Below, one piece after another: positions 1-11,660 of a stretch of 64,000 nt of DNA; position 1 is the first letter of the stretch, and each line of letters starts with the position of its first letter. The DNA lies in NCBI GenBank assembly GCA_900323505.1, contig OOIN01000012.1, forward strand, positions 124,001 through 188,000, read 5' to 3'. Source of the stretch: Ustilago trichophora (lineage: Eukaryota; Basidiomycota; Ustilaginomycetes; Ustilaginales; Ustilaginaceae). The translations under genes and the position numbers were made by a program. Under the pieces are notes generated by a model. That model was not told the DNA's origin and did not search any database. It saw only the letters and a list, made by a program, of their open reading frames with translations.

Positions 1-1173
1 CGTCTCAGCAGCGTCGCCCGAGTCGGCGGATGTAGCTGGCGCTGAGCGGTCTCTGCTGCGAGCGCCTCTCCTGCTTCGTGACGGGTCGTCCTTACTTCCG
101 TCGGGTTGAAACTCGTCGTTGGCTGTGGCAATCTCGTGAAGCAGCGTAGCGAGGATCTTGAGCAGCTCCTGCGGGGGAAACGTAGCCAGATCCATCTTGG
201 GAAGCGGTGGCGGCTTGGATTTGTTGACAATCCCGCTGCGATCCGTCAACGAGCTCGACGACACTTTGGAAGATGTAGAGTGAGGGGCCAGCGCATCCGA
301 GGTCGAAAGCAGGCCCGCGGAATCAACCTGACTGTCATTGACTCGCGTTCGGGGTGAAGGCATTGCAGAGGTGGAGGCTTGCGCAGCTTGTGTGCTGTGC
401 TGCTGCAACTGTTGCCAGTGGTTGTAAGAATCTGTCTCGGCAGGTGCCATATGAGAAGCGCTTCGGTGCGCTACAGCCGCCGAAGTTGACGAGGTGTGCA
501 TACCTGACGACAATGCACCGGTATGGTCGGGCGATCTGGAGACATGCGAAACCGAATGCGGGCTGGCGCCATAGTTGTACGCTGTTGAGCCTTGCGAAGC
601 GTCGAGGTTACCAGAAGCGCGCGATCCTCCGGGGCTAGTGCGCCGAGCCTTGGGTGCGGGACCACCGCGATGGTTGTCAGGACTGCCCAAGGACTGGCCC
701 TGCTTTGCGCCCTGGGTCGAGTAGTCGGAAGCGATGCCGTTGGAAGGTCCCGCACGATGGAATCCACGCGGATCCAGAGCCTCGTAGGTGGTGCTGGAAG
801 AATGCTCCATGGCGCCGGAGCGTGTGTAGTGGTCACGAGGCGAAGAGTGCGAGCCGAGGCAAGAATTGGCAAATGGATCGTTGAAGCGATAGTCGACAGG
901 TGTGTGGGAAGCGCTCGAAGACTGGCTGAGGTACGAAGCAGCCGACTGGGCTGGACGCTTGGTGTGCACAGATCCGTACGTATGTTCAGGGACACGGTCG
1001 TAGGTACTGGCTGGACTGGTGGCGCTCGAAGAGGGATGCGATAAGGTAGGACGCGCGCGGAGCGAGGCTTGCGAGGATGAAGAGGTATAACAGGAACCGA
1101 CGGAGGAAGACTGCGAAGAAGGCGGTCCTGGTGGTGAGGCAGCGGATGAGTGGTCCGGGCTGGTTGAGAGCAT
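1..1173 (-). CDS. Serine-rich protein, possibly a Pho80-type cyclin (5' part; 3' end outside window)
   Basis: An uninterrupted minus-strand frame of 391 codons runs from ATG at 1173 to the window edge with no stop, so the C-terminus is missing. The first 320 or so residues are a Ser/Thr/Pro/His-rich disordered region (runs such as SSSSQASL and many SP/TP pairs). From about residue 327 the character changes to an ordered, leucine-rich helix, MDLATFPPQELLKILATLL followed by HEIATANDEF. This pattern (a helix ending in a ..ANDxF turn) resembles the first helix of Pho80/Pcl-type fungal cyclins, which would place the cyclin box beyond the window. That is inference from one helix, not an identification. 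Other families that begin with such a helix cannot be excluded. No intron is needed. Confidence 0.6.
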   Translation of the reverse strand, partial: MLSTSPDHSSAASPPGPPSSQSSSVGSCYTSSSSQASLRARPTLSHPSSSATSPASTYDRVPEHTYGSVHTKRPAQSAASYLSQSSSASHTPVDYRFNDPFANSCLGSHSSPRDHYTRSGAMEHSSSTTYEALDPRGFHRAGPSNGIASDYSTQGAKQGQSLGSPDNHRGGPAPKARRTSPGGSRASGNLDASQGSTAYNYGASPHSVSHVSRSPDHTGALSSGMHTSSTSAAVAHRSASHMAPAETDSYNHWQQLQQHSTQAAQASTSAMPSPRTRVNDSQVDSAGLLSTSDALAPHSTSSKVSSSSLTDRSGIVNKSKPPPLPKMDLATFPPQELLKILATLLHEIATANDEFQPDGSKDDPSRSRRGARSRDRSAPATSADSGDAAET

Positions 1174-2368
1174 GATTCTTGGCTCTAGAGTGATGCGGCG
1201 ATGGCGGAGTGTGGTGGCAGCAAAGGCCTACCTAGCTTGAAAGCAGAACCAGCGAGATGGACGAAAGGCTCGAGATACGAGGGTAAGCGCAACGACAAGG
1301 AGCGACGAGCGTCACCGGGGGTGCGATGAAGCTTCACGAAAACGCAATACTGAGCGCGCGGTACGCTTCTTGGGATGATTGTCGTCGAGTGATACGGCCG
1401 TTCACAGAAGGTTGCAACTAGTCCGCTTCGAAACGGGGACTCTTGTGACGGTAGGCCTCGGTGCGCAAATGGCGTGGAAGTGAGGAGTAGGATCGATAAG
1501 CGGAAATAGTGTACGCTCGCTTCAATGCACGGTCGACAAAGAGTGCTAGCTTTGGAGGTCGACCGGCAGGAATGGCGATGGTAGAGTATGGTAGACAAAG
1601 GAGGACAAGGTGTAATACCAAGCCAGCAGAGGTGTTGGGTGACGAAATCAAAAGCTCACATTTCAAAAGGGCGGGCGTCAGTTTGCTGAGCCACAATACA
1701 GTACAGTACAGTACAGCTGAAGAGCCGAGCACTGTCTCTTTTTCTTTTTTTTTTTCCTTTTTTTTTTCCTTTTTTTCCCCTTTTCTTGGAAAATCAGGCT
1801 CAGCTCAAGTGCCTTGCAAAAGGAAAAACAAAAATTGTGCGTCCGTGCTGCATTATGGGAACGTGCACATTGCTGCCAACCTCTGTCAGTCAGTCAGTCA
1901 GTCTGAGAGTCTGAGAGTTGGCTCAGCAGTTGTGCCCTTTTGATTTGCTGTGTTTTGGCCTCAATTGGATTTTTCATTGAGGCAAATGCGCTTGCATGGA
2001 CGGCAATCATGAGCACAGACAGCTGGTCAAAGGACAAGAGACAGCCGGCCAAGTCCGCTTTTCAAGTTATCATACAACACACTCGAATCTACAGTACATA
2101 GCATCTCTTTCAGCAGCACACTCGACAGCAGCAACTTTAACAATGTCACTCGTCATACTGTACTGTAGAGAACAGTCTTATAAACTTGATTGAGGTCGTC
2201 AGGTGTCATGTATTGTTACAATGCGGTTATACAATGATCGTTTGTTTCAACAGCAAAGACGGGAGCGCAATGAATAGAAGCCGATGCGAGAAAAGATGCG
2301 AGGAAGAAATAGCTTTCCAAGTTGAAAAAGTGTCCAATGGTGAAAGCAAACGGAGCTTGGCTCGCCTC
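1174..2368. other. Intergenic: promoter of the partial gene and 3' flank of the ADAM gene
   Basis: No supportable gene. It holds a T-rich tract at about 1738-1784, a (TACAG)n run at 1698-1716, a short (CAGT)n run near 1886-1902 followed by a duplicated CTGAGAGT, and another CTGTA/TACTG site near 2156-2168. Confidence 0.6.
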
Positions 2369-5133
2369 TCAGAATCGGTTGGGACCGTTGTAAGCAGTTG
2401 GATCAACCCAGCCTGGCTGCGAAGCTCCGTATGGCTGGCGCATGGGCGGTGGAGGTGCCGGATACGTGAGTGGCGCTTGGGAACTGCGCTCGCTACCTTG
2501 AGGTGTAGCAACAGCATTGGGTACATTGTACGCCGTGCTCGTTCGATTCTGTTGCTGACGCCTAGGGCGTCGACGTCCACAGCAGCATCGCACCAGACAC
2601 AACAGCAGCAGCAGCACAATGATTCCTCCCACCACCGTCACCGGAATCGCAATGTTGAGATTGTCCGTGTACAAGTTTCGGAAGGTGGTCTGCCACGAAC
2701 CCGATTTGCACTCGCCGTTCTGGCAACGTCCGCCGTAGCCGCAGCTCGTGCCGTCGATGAAGGGCTGTTGCAGGATCAGGCACTGATTGCGTGAGTTGGG
2801 ACTCTGACATGTCAGCTGGCACGAGTTGGCGTTGGAAGCAGAACACGCCGACTGGAACGTCAGCTGGCCTGTCGATGCCTGCTGGCATTGCAAGTCTCGC
2901 GAGGTGCAGTAGCCATTGGCGCAAGACAGGCCGTCACCGCACGAGCTTCCATCCTCCTTGGTCTGGTCCGCAGGGCACTCGGCCGAAGTGCCAGTGCAGT
3001 ACTCTGCCGTGTCGCATCGGCCGTCGACCGAGGGGCGGCACATCTGCGACGAAGGTGCGTAGGTGCACGAGTTGGAGCAGCATGCGCTCGTCGCAGGGTC
3101 GCACTGGGCGCCCGACCTCAGTCGACATTGCGTAGTACAGCATTGCGATCCGTTGGGCCCAGCATCGCATTCCTCGCCCGGTTCCAAGATGCCGTTGCCG
3201 CACTGTTGCGTGCTGAGCGTGCTGCGTTGGCCGGGCGTCTGGATGCACGACGTGTTGAGGCCTTGTCCCAGCAACGAGCAGACGTTACCGATCGAGCACT
3301 GGCTGAAATTTTGGATGTTTTGCCTCGAAGATGGATTCATGATGAACTGTGCATTGGCGTTGCACGACGATGCCGAAGACGGGCAGCACGGCGCACCGCC
3401 CTGTTGGACGGCATAGTTTGAGTTGCTCGTGCAGCCGGTGGTGCAATCGTGGATAGCGCCAAAGTTGTGGCCCATCTCGTGCGCCATGACCTGCCATTGC
3501 TGCGTCGTGAGTGAACTGACACCCGTTCCACTCACCGTCTGGCCACCGCTGCTCGACGCACCCGTCATACATACGGTGCCGAGCCAGGCGACGCCAATCT
3601 CGCTGCCCGAGTTGCACGCTGTCATCAGGTGCCAAAGTCCGATGCCGTTGCCCGGTTGCTGCGACCTCCATCGCGAAAACTCGCTCAGACGCTCATCGAT
3701 CGTGATGGTGCCGCAGCCAATGTTCCATCCGGCGTCTTGGGCGGGCGAAGCCGGACAGTTGCCTGAGCGAACGTCGAGCTCGACCACGCCAATGGAAATG
3801 TTAAAGGTGGATCGATAAAGGTTCGAGACCGAGTTCATATTTTTCAAGATCTCGGTACGTGCTCCGTCCTGGCTGCCGAGGCGCTCCGTATACGCACAAT
3901 CCGAGGCGATGCCTGCATAAACGACGCGGGCGCTGTTGGGGCAGCCGGCCGTCGATCCGATGACATTCTCGTAGCTCGAGGTTTGGTCACCTCCGTTTCC
4001 GATGTCGTTGCCTGTGGCCTGCCTTCGGCGGAACGAGGGCTCGAGGTAGTCGTCAAAGTCTTGATGGTAGATAAAGGCGTCAGGTGACGCTTGCGGCGAC
4101 TCGATCACGTCGTCTTGGATCGACCGGGCGAAGAGGTCGTTCCAGCCGGAAAACAGATCGCGGCGAGACAATCGAGCAGGGGCGGGCAGTTTGAAGAACG
4201 AGTAGACGGAAAGACTCGCCTCATCATTGGTGTCGTCGCTGAGTACGAGTCGATTGTGGCTGTTGTAATCAAGGACGTCGGAGCTGCATCCGGTGGAAGG
4301 GGAAGCGGTGGCGGTGGCGGTTCCATTGGACAGATCGTCTCTGGGCTCGAGTCTGATGTCCGAATCACGATGCACGACCATAGAGCCAACCTGTTGGGAG
4401 CGAGGTTCAAGCCATGGGTCGTCAACTTGTCGTTTGGCAAAGTAACCCTTGGGAGTCTCGATGTGATGGACGTTGCCGAACCAGTCAAAGCTGCCCTCGA
4501 AGGAGGGAGCTCCCGAGATGGAGCCGTCATCGTGCAACATGATGGACGCTCGACCGACGACGCCAAAGTCGTGATCTTGGTAAATGTCGCGAGCAACGCC
4601 TGCTCGATCTTCCTCGAGACGTCGGGAGGAATGGGAAGGATGAAGGACGACACCGTGGTAGGCAGCAACGTCGCCCGGATAAAGCTTCTCGGTGGTGCGG
4701 ACATAGCTTTGTCCTGTGGTCTCGTTGTATGCGTAGTACTTGACAAGGGTACCTTCGGGATGCAAAAGGTCTTTGTTGGGCTGCAAATGCAAATGGAAAT
4801 CTTGCTGAAAGGCGCGGAAGCTGAGACGAAGCGGCGGTCGAGAGACCGGAGAAGACCTGGATTGCAAACGTACGTCTGAGTGTTGTTGTGAGGAAGAGGC
4901 TGCAGGCGAAAGGATATCAAGCTTGACGTCGCTCGTCCTTGCTATGCGCTGTAGCGGACCACTCTGGCGGCTTCGTGCTGTGTAAGGGAAAAAATGGATC
5001 TCATTGCGTCAATGCCAGTGCTTAGCCTGTTAGTTTGATGTGTCGAAACGAACGTACCTGCGATGGGTGTTGCCGCTAAAAGCATAGCCAGCAGCAATGC
5101 TGCGAGCCATCGATGCGCACCGATAGATCGCAT
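2369..5133 (-). CDS. ADAM-family membrane metalloprotease (metalloprotease-disintegrin)
   Basis: Two exons: 5133-5058 and 4977-2369, with an 80-bp intron (GTACGT...ACACAG) that restores a single 894-residue frame. Exon 1 encodes a signal peptide (MRSIGAHRWLAALLLAMLLA). A prodomain-like region follows, then a reprolysin-type catalytic domain with the full zinc site HEMGHNFGAIHD at about residue 524. The disintegrin/cysteine-rich region (about 590-780) begins CGNGILEPGEECD. One transmembrane helix (about 800-825, VVGGIIVLLLLLCLV) and a short Pro/Gln-rich cytoplasmic tail complete the protein. ADAMs shed or process cell-surface proteins; the catalytic His residues and Glu are intact, so activity is expected. 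Fungal ADAMs occur in several basidiomycetes, zygomycetes and fission yeast, and substrates are mostly unknown. Secretory-pathway or plasma-membrane location is inferred. Confidence 0.93.
4978..5057 (-). other. Intron of the ADAM gene
   Basis: Donor GTACGT and acceptor ACACAG on the minus strand, with a CTAAC/CTAAG branch-like sequence. Removing it joins the signal-peptide exon to the protease exon in phase 1. Without splicing the first exon runs to a stop after 63 residues. Confidence 0.85.
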
Positions 5134-6967
5134 CGTGTTTGGTCGAATTGGAGAAGATAGAGACGGGATAGAGACGGGTTAGGCGAGGTGAAGAGTCGGT
5201 GGGCTGAGGCCCTTTCTTTCTCGTGAGTTCGAGTTGCTTCCAGTGCTCTTCGCTTGGAATGTGGCGAGAGAGAGAGAAAGTAGATGATGTGTGAAGAAGC
5301 AGCCCGAAAATGAAAGGTAATGATGATCCGACAAAATGGTCGGAAGCTTGATGGTGTTTAAGAAGGCTCTGGCGATGGACAGGGATGCAAAAGTGGCGGC
5401 GGCTGCAGGGGCGACAGAGGCTGCAGACAAGCAGCTCTTTGCCGTTCTTTACGTCAGCGTGAAGAGCTGAAAAACAAAACGGAAAGATGGCGAGGCAGCC
5501 CTGGAATCGTAGGGTCTAGAGTAACTAGCTGCAGTGTCGTGCGTCTTGGGTGCGGAGAGCGGAGCGTAAAGCGCGGAAGCCTCTGAATAGCGAAGGCGGT
5601 GTTGTGTTAGAAGCCGAGAAAGCTGGGCAGAAAAGGGTGGATGTGGGTGGTATAAAGAGGCAGGTGATTTGTATAGACGAAAGGAGAGATGAGGAGAAGT
5701 AAGAGTGCCAAGCCAGAGCCTCGTGGTGAGCAGGGTCTTGGCGGTATAACTAATTCGCCAGCGATTCTGGCGCCCAGCTGCACATGCAATATGGGCTTCA
5801 AAGATGGTTGGCCGCGGAGATAGACTCGAGAGCAGCACCTGTGTACAGACTGTAGAGATACTGTAGAAGATGATCTCGCACAGCCTTGATTTGGGGGAAC
5901 CAGCGTCACTTAACGAGTCGTAAAGCGGTTTGGTTGGCGTAGTTGGAAACGGCAACTGGTCTAGTGCCTGTCACACGCATGACTACGTATACTGAAATGC
6001 TTGGCCTTTTCCCGGAAATCGAATTCGCTCGCTCGCCCAACGGCCCAACAGTGAAATTATCAATCTTTGGTTTTGAATTTACCGACTGCTGCTGCTGCTG
6101 ATGATGTTGATGATGATGATGATGAGTGCAAAGACACCTTGCTGTTACAATGTTTGTTGTTGTACAAAGTTTTGTCGCAGTGTAATGCATTGCAAATGAA
6201 AATCAAAAGGTTCAATCTGTACAGTACAGTACAATACTCGAGTGCCCCGATTGCGGGGGAAACCCTGACCATTCTCTCAGCCTTGTTCAGGGACATTTCG
6301 AGATTTCGAGCATCGCCTGAAACATCGACACTTTGCACTTTGTTGTTCAGTACGTTGCTTGAAATTCCATGGCAATTTGACTTGTCCCACTACTCGACAA
6401 TATCAAAGCAGTGACAAGTTAACATCGACAGCATAGCCAAAATGGTCTTACGCTCGGAACCCAAGATCCGATTCAACGTTAGCTCTCCTTGCTATACACT
6501 TTCTCCTCGTCTGCTGCCAAGACCCGCGCGACAAAATTCAAAGCTGCACCGCCACTCACCTCGACAACTTAGCTTACACTTGGCTAGACAATCGACATTT
6601 TCTGCTTTCACCTCGTTTCCCGTTTTGCTATTTTTGAGCAACGCTGTGGTGCAGATCGCATCAGCCTCGGTAGCTTTGCAGCCAAGAGGCAATGCTGCCC
6701 GATATGACACTGGCGATTGGGGCCAGGTCCAGCTAGCGATGGTCATCTTCGCATCCGACCTTCTCCGATGTGAGCCCTCGGTACTGTAGATCTTCAATCG
6801 GCAACACTGATCCTGTCTTGGACAGACCCAAAATGCACACACACTCTGTTTCGCACTTGACAACAAGTTGGAGCACTTGCACAGCACCGGAGCAAACGAG
6901 CCTCGTCAGTAACTATTGTATCTATAAGCACACGATCTGAAAAGGTTGCCGTTGTCAGCTTGTCTTC
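5134..6967. other. Intergenic, 1.8 kb, ADAM promoter side
   Basis: No convincing gene. Features seen are a GAT/TGATGA run near 6100-6125, a (TACAG)n run at 6217-6234 and CT-rich patches. A 115-codon plus-strand frame at 6442-6789 starts in a good context (GCCAAAATGG) but has no recognisable domain. The minus strand opposite is also open and cysteine-containing, so I call neither. Confidence 0.5.
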
Positions 6968-7294
6968 TTACGTGGTCGTGTATACATCAGTCAAGTCTGT
7001 GGCACAGATGTAGCATAGGTAGTTCCGCAGTTGTAGGATCGCAGTAGCATGACTTTGATCGGAACATACTCCTTGCGCCCATCCGGCAATGAACTTAGCA
7101 AAACGGTAGCAACCCGAGTCTTTGCAACCAGACGGTGGCAAATCTGGACCGATGACAATCTCGACAGGTTGTACTTCAGGATTTGCTCCCAACAGTCGAA
7201 AGGGTTTCATCGCGATGGTCTGTTCTTTCCTGGGGCGTGCCATGCTCATTACCATGACAAAAGCTGCAGCTATGCAACATCTTGTCGGGCGCAT
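6968..7294 (-). CDS. Candidate small secreted cysteine-containing protein
   Basis: The ORF starts at ATG 7294 and encodes 108 residues. The first 19 residues (MRPTRCCIAAAFVMVMSMA) have the form of a signal peptide: a basic n-region, a hydrophobic core and a small-x-Ala cleavage site before RPRKEQ. The mature part of about 89 residues has five cysteines (SGCKDSGC, GVC, LCYIC) and no similarity I recognise. Small secreted cysteine-bearing proteins of this size are typical smut-fungus effector candidates, but that role is inference. It lies between the ADAM gene and histone H4, all on the minus strand. Opposing plus-strand frames are open here too, so coding status needs transcript support. The odd cysteine count is unusual for a fully disulfide-bonded effector. 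Confidence 0.45.
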   Translation of the reverse strand: MRPTRCCIAAAFVMVMSMARPRKEQTIAMKPFRLLGANPEVQPVEIVIGPDLPPSGCKDSGCYRFAKFIAGWAQGVCSDQSHATAILQLRNYLCYICATDLTDVYTTT

Positions 7295-7704
7295 CAAGCG
7301 GTGCCCTGGCCGCAGTGCCTTTGCTGTCCACCTCAATCAGGCTATGGACCGGCGGCTGGGCCTTGACGTGAAAATTGGCGGATCCAGATCCGGCTCCCAT
7401 CTTCAAGAAAAGAGAGTACTTGAAGAGACAACGTCAAGTGTTTCAATGACAAAGCAGCCCTGCGAGCTCGCACAACTTGGCCAAATGGATGGATTGATGC
7501 AACAGCACACATGCAACACAGACAATGACATCTACAGGGTGTAAAAAGGTCGAAATTACCATGGGCTGGCAGGCGTCAGAGACTGCCGCAACAAGAGAGG
7601 CATATCGGAAATGCTAGAAGTACAGAAGGCAGCGCCAGAAACGAGACAAGAGAAATGGGGTTGGGAGATATAGAGGTTGCACCACAAAAAGGCGAAAAGA
7701 GCGT
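7295..7704. other. Short intergenic, H4 3' flank / candidate secreted-protein promoter
   Basis: No gene called. Frames on both strands are short and low in coding character. It holds the 5' flank of the candidate secreted-protein gene and the 3' flank of H4. Confidence 0.5.
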
Positions 7705-8122
7705 TTAGGCACCGAAACCGTAAAGGGTGCGGCCCTGGCGCTTGAGAGCGTAGACAACGTCGAGCGAGGTGACAGTCTTGCGCTTGGCGTGCTCAGTGTA
7801 GGTGACCGAGTCGCGGATGACCGACTCAAGGAAGAGCTTGAGGACACCGCGGGTCTCGTCGTAGATGAGACCAGAGATACGCTTGACACCACCTCGACGC
7901 GCGAGACGGCGGATAGCGGGCTTGGTGATACCCTGGATGTTGTCTCGCAAGATCTGATGAGATTGAAGAAGAAGAAGAAAACCAAGTAAAAGTACTAGTC
8001 AGTACTCTGTGAGGCATTGGAGTCGAAGAGAAGCGTTTGGAGATGTGGAGAGAACTTACCTTGCGGTGACGCTTAGCACCACCCTTGCCGAGACCCTTGC
8101 CTCCCTTTCCTCGTCCGGTCAT
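7705..8122 (-). CDS. H4: Histone H4
   Basis: Two exons, 8122-8060 (21 codons, ending at the Lys20 codon) and 7953-7705, with a 106-bp intron, give 103 residues including Met, the normal H4 length. The tail and histone fold are textbook ([17 protein letters not shown], then [20 protein letters not shown], ending LYGFGA). H4 pairs with H3 in the nucleosome core. Differences from the usual consensus include Thr instead of Ser at mature position 1, Ser at positions usually Asn64 and Ala69, and a C-terminal Ala. SLDVVY and LKLFLE also occur in fission-yeast H4. The gene is divergent from H3 but 2 kb away, unlike the tight H3-H4 pairs of many fungi. Splice sites are GTAAGT and ATCAG. Confidence 0.97.
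7954..8059 (-). other. Intron of histone H4
   Basis: Donor GTAAGT and acceptor CATCAG on the minus strand. It falls between codons, immediately after the Lys20 codon (phase 0). Confidence 0.93.
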
Positions 8123-10152
8123 ATTGATAAAGTGTTGTGTGGTTGGTGGTGGGGTGGGAGAGAGAGAGTTGTGTGCTGAGTGAGAGAGCTCTTGAAGAGA
8201 TGAGTGGATGATGAGGAAAGAACATGGGAATTACGCCGGCGCGGTGGCCTGTATTTGTATCAAAGTCGGATTGGATGCGGGATCGGCAAAGAGCCACGCT
8301 GGGTCAACATGGAGCGAGAGAGCTTTGCTTCGGTGACTGTGACTGAGCCCCATCTCACGCTCTGTGCGGTGAGCTGAGAGTCATTACGTGCAGGGGACAG
8401 GGCAGCGCGCCCAAATTACCCAGCCGCTGCTAACACTCGAAAAGAAAGAAACACGGGGCGAGCCCAGGCGTCTCTACATCTCGGGCTGCTTGGCGCCACC
8501 ACTCTGCAAAATTGCGGTGAGGTCGGTCTGTCAACTGCACAGAAAATCATGGGCTTGGTTGGGCTTTGTGATTAGAGGTCCGTGACTGCACTCCAGCCTA
8601 GTAGACGGTGTTTGTTGACTGTGTGCGCAACAATATGCAGGCCCGGATAACTGAACAGGCGAGTAACACTGGCCAAGTGGCTCAACACGTAAAACTCAGC
8701 TGCATGTGAGTCTAACACGCCCTTCTTTTCGCTTTCACTGGGATCCCCATTGATTTTCACCAAGAAACATTCTCATCTCTCTAATTGTATTCACGTCAAG
8801 CATCTCGAATACAACGTTGTTTCGCTTTTTCACTACAATATGCAGCAAGATTATCTCGAGCGCCGTCACATTCGGAAAATTACCTTTTGCTTTTCCTTTC
8901 TTTCTTTCTTTCTTTTTTTTTTTTTTCTTTTTTTTTCGGTGGTTCGACTTGAGCCTCGAGGAAACTCCGTGCTCACTCTGGGCTCGAGATCAATTTTTAA
9001 TCTCGTGCCCCTGCATTGGACACGAACGCGATCCTGTCACCCCCTCTCTATCCGTTCCACTTGCCTACTAAGATCTAATCTCGAGCTGGACTCGATGTGG
9101 AACGGAGTTTTCTGCAATCTTGGAATTGGCTTGACAAAGAGAAAGCCCTCTTTTCTTCTGATCCATCCTTCTTCGAGTCTCAGAGCATTCAAGTCGAACC
9201 GTAGCATGTTAGTATAGCCCAACCTCAGCAAGCTTCTAAGCAACTCGGGTTCAAAGAGTCGAAGATGAGACGACTGAAATCAGGACCATCAAGTGTGGAA
9301 CAGCAACTGCGTTGAAGATTGATACCTAGACAAGCGAAACAGAGTAGAGTAAAAAAGTGCGACTTGAAGCTACAGACTTGATCGCCCGGCATAGATGCGA
9401 TGTGGTGGTGAACGCGTCTTTCGCCGTGGTTTGGTGGAAGATGGAACCTTGATTTCTCGTGCCTTTGCAGAACGCAGTTCTTACAAAGGCGCGCCTCATG
9501 GCCACGCGACTCAAGCAAGGCAAGGTCGAAGTTCTCTCTCTCTCTGGCTCTCTCCACCCTGCATATTTTTATTTATTCTTTATTTTCTCCATTTCTATGT
9601 AAATTCATGCATGTGGTTCCAATTTGGCCTCAGACAGGCACAGCGCTTTGTAAATTCTCAGTATTCAAAGTGTCTGTCACACAGTGGATCCCGTCATTCG
9701 GGTCGACCGTGGTTGATCTGAGCTCCAGAATGCTCTTGCTGCATCTCGGCTCGTTGTTCGTCAGTCATCCCGGACTTGTGACAAAATTGACGTGTGATTC
9801 TTCCGCTATTTGCTATTGACGCTGGTGCTGCCGCTGGTGGTGATATGGTGGAAGCACGGCTGAGTTGCGCCTCTGTGATTTCTTTCGCTCTCTCTCTCTC
9901 TGTGCCTTTCCCTGCGGCCAAGTCTCTGTTGGGCGCTACGCTGCTGCACTCTCCTTTGCAGCCCAGCCTCATCTTTCTCTCTCTTACACGCAGTGTCTGA
10001 CGGCACACCATCACACTCCGCGTCTGTCCGCTTGGACCTCAATCAAATATAAGCATCCACCTTTGCCGATCCATCTATCAGCTTTTTCCCTCCTCATCCA
10101 ACACTATCTCTTCACTCGTACTCCAGTACTAGCAACATCCTACATCTTCACA
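8123..10152. other. Divergent H4/H3 intergenic region, 2 kb
   Basis: No gene supported. It must carry the promoters of both histone genes. A long pyrimidine tract (T-runs with C interruptions) lies at about 8885-8937. CT-repeat leader sequence occurs near 9530-9560, 9890-9900 and 9970-9990. Frames here are short or low-complexity. Confidence 0.6.
10047..10053 (+). promoter_or_regulatory. Possible TATA element of histone H3
   Basis: ATATAAG lies about 100 bp upstream of the H3 start codon, inside an otherwise CT-rich leader. Spacing fits a TATA box with a leader of roughly 60-70 nt. Confidence 0.45.
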
Positions 10153-10673
<521 letters not shown>

Positions 10674-11660
10674 ATGGTCGCACCTTATCGTCCTGTCCCG
10701 CACTTATCCTCCCTCATCCCCTTTTGATCGCCGATATGCGCTCACATGCTGGTAGCTAGCCCTGGTTCATTCCCCCCTTCCCTCCTTTTTTTGTTGTGGC
10801 TTTTTTTTTTTTCCTTTTCGTCCTTGTACTTCTAGCCTTCCATAATGGTTCCAATAGTTGAATGCTATCAGGTCCACCATATCTTTTGTTTTTTTTTTTA
10901 TTTTGTTTGCATTGTGTTGAGGTGTTGCCCCACTCGACTCCAGTGTTGCTTGCTGGGTGCTGAGCCATAGCAGAGTTCAGCTTTGAATGCTGCACAACGC
11001 GAAAGCGCGTCTGCTGAGGCGCATCGAAGAATCTGACAGACATCTCGACAAGGATCTCACATGCAATTGCGATCTTAAAGTTGAATCGGATCGGGTCGGG
11101 TTAGCCTCGGACTGAGTTATGTCGATGGCTAAATTCGATTTCCGAGACCGGCTTTCACACTTGCCGTGAATAAAATGGGGGGGACAACACTGAGGCACAT
11201 TCTCTGTGAGGCGTTTGCTGAGCTGTACAGCCTGTGCAACCGGGCGGGCTGAGTGGCTTTTTCGAGATGGATGATGCCGATGCTCAGCCTTGGTCTGGCA
11301 ATTGAGCCTCGAGGCCAGTGCACGTCAACAGCCCCTCTGTTCTTTTTGTTGCCTCTGTCTCTCTCTCTCTGTGTCACCCCCGCTTCCGGATCGAGTTAGG
11401 TAGTTAGACCGGCCTGAATTGGCAAGAGTTACGCCGGTCCCGTTCACTTGTATGCTGTCTGGTGCCTCCTTGCCCCGCAACACAGACTGAGGCCAACTTC
11501 CTTCTTAAAAAGGACAGACAATCCCTCCTTTGACTTGATCATCTTCTTTTTCATCTTTCACCACCATAAATACTTCCCCGCATCGCTGATACAAGCTTGC
11601 ACCTTTCCCCCACCCCTCCTTCCCACGCTTACTCAAGTTACTTGCATCCAGTCGCCCAAC
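10674..11660. other. Intergenic between H3 and the thiolase gene
   Basis: T-rich patches at about 10785-10815 and 10887-10905 form the H3 3' flank. CT-rich sequence and a leader rich in CACC/TTCC run from about 11520 to the thiolase start. No gene seen. Confidence 0.6.

Noticed and set aside
471..1044. Plus- and minus-strand frames of 75-175 codons over the partial serine-rich gene
   Set aside because: They are shadows of the 391-codon minus frame ending in the window edge, which has stronger composition and an ATG at 1173.
4091..4879. 262-codon plus-strand frame over the ADAM gene
   Set aside because: It is antisense to a well-supported protease domain; the peptide has no family resemblance.
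6442..6789. 115-codon plus-strand ORF with a good start context
   Set aside because: No domain, no homologue recognised, and the opposite strand is equally open; no basis to choose.
8750..9217. 155-codon plus-strand frame between H4 and H3
   Set aside because: Its middle is a homopolymer-encoded Phe/Leu run over a pyrimidine tract.
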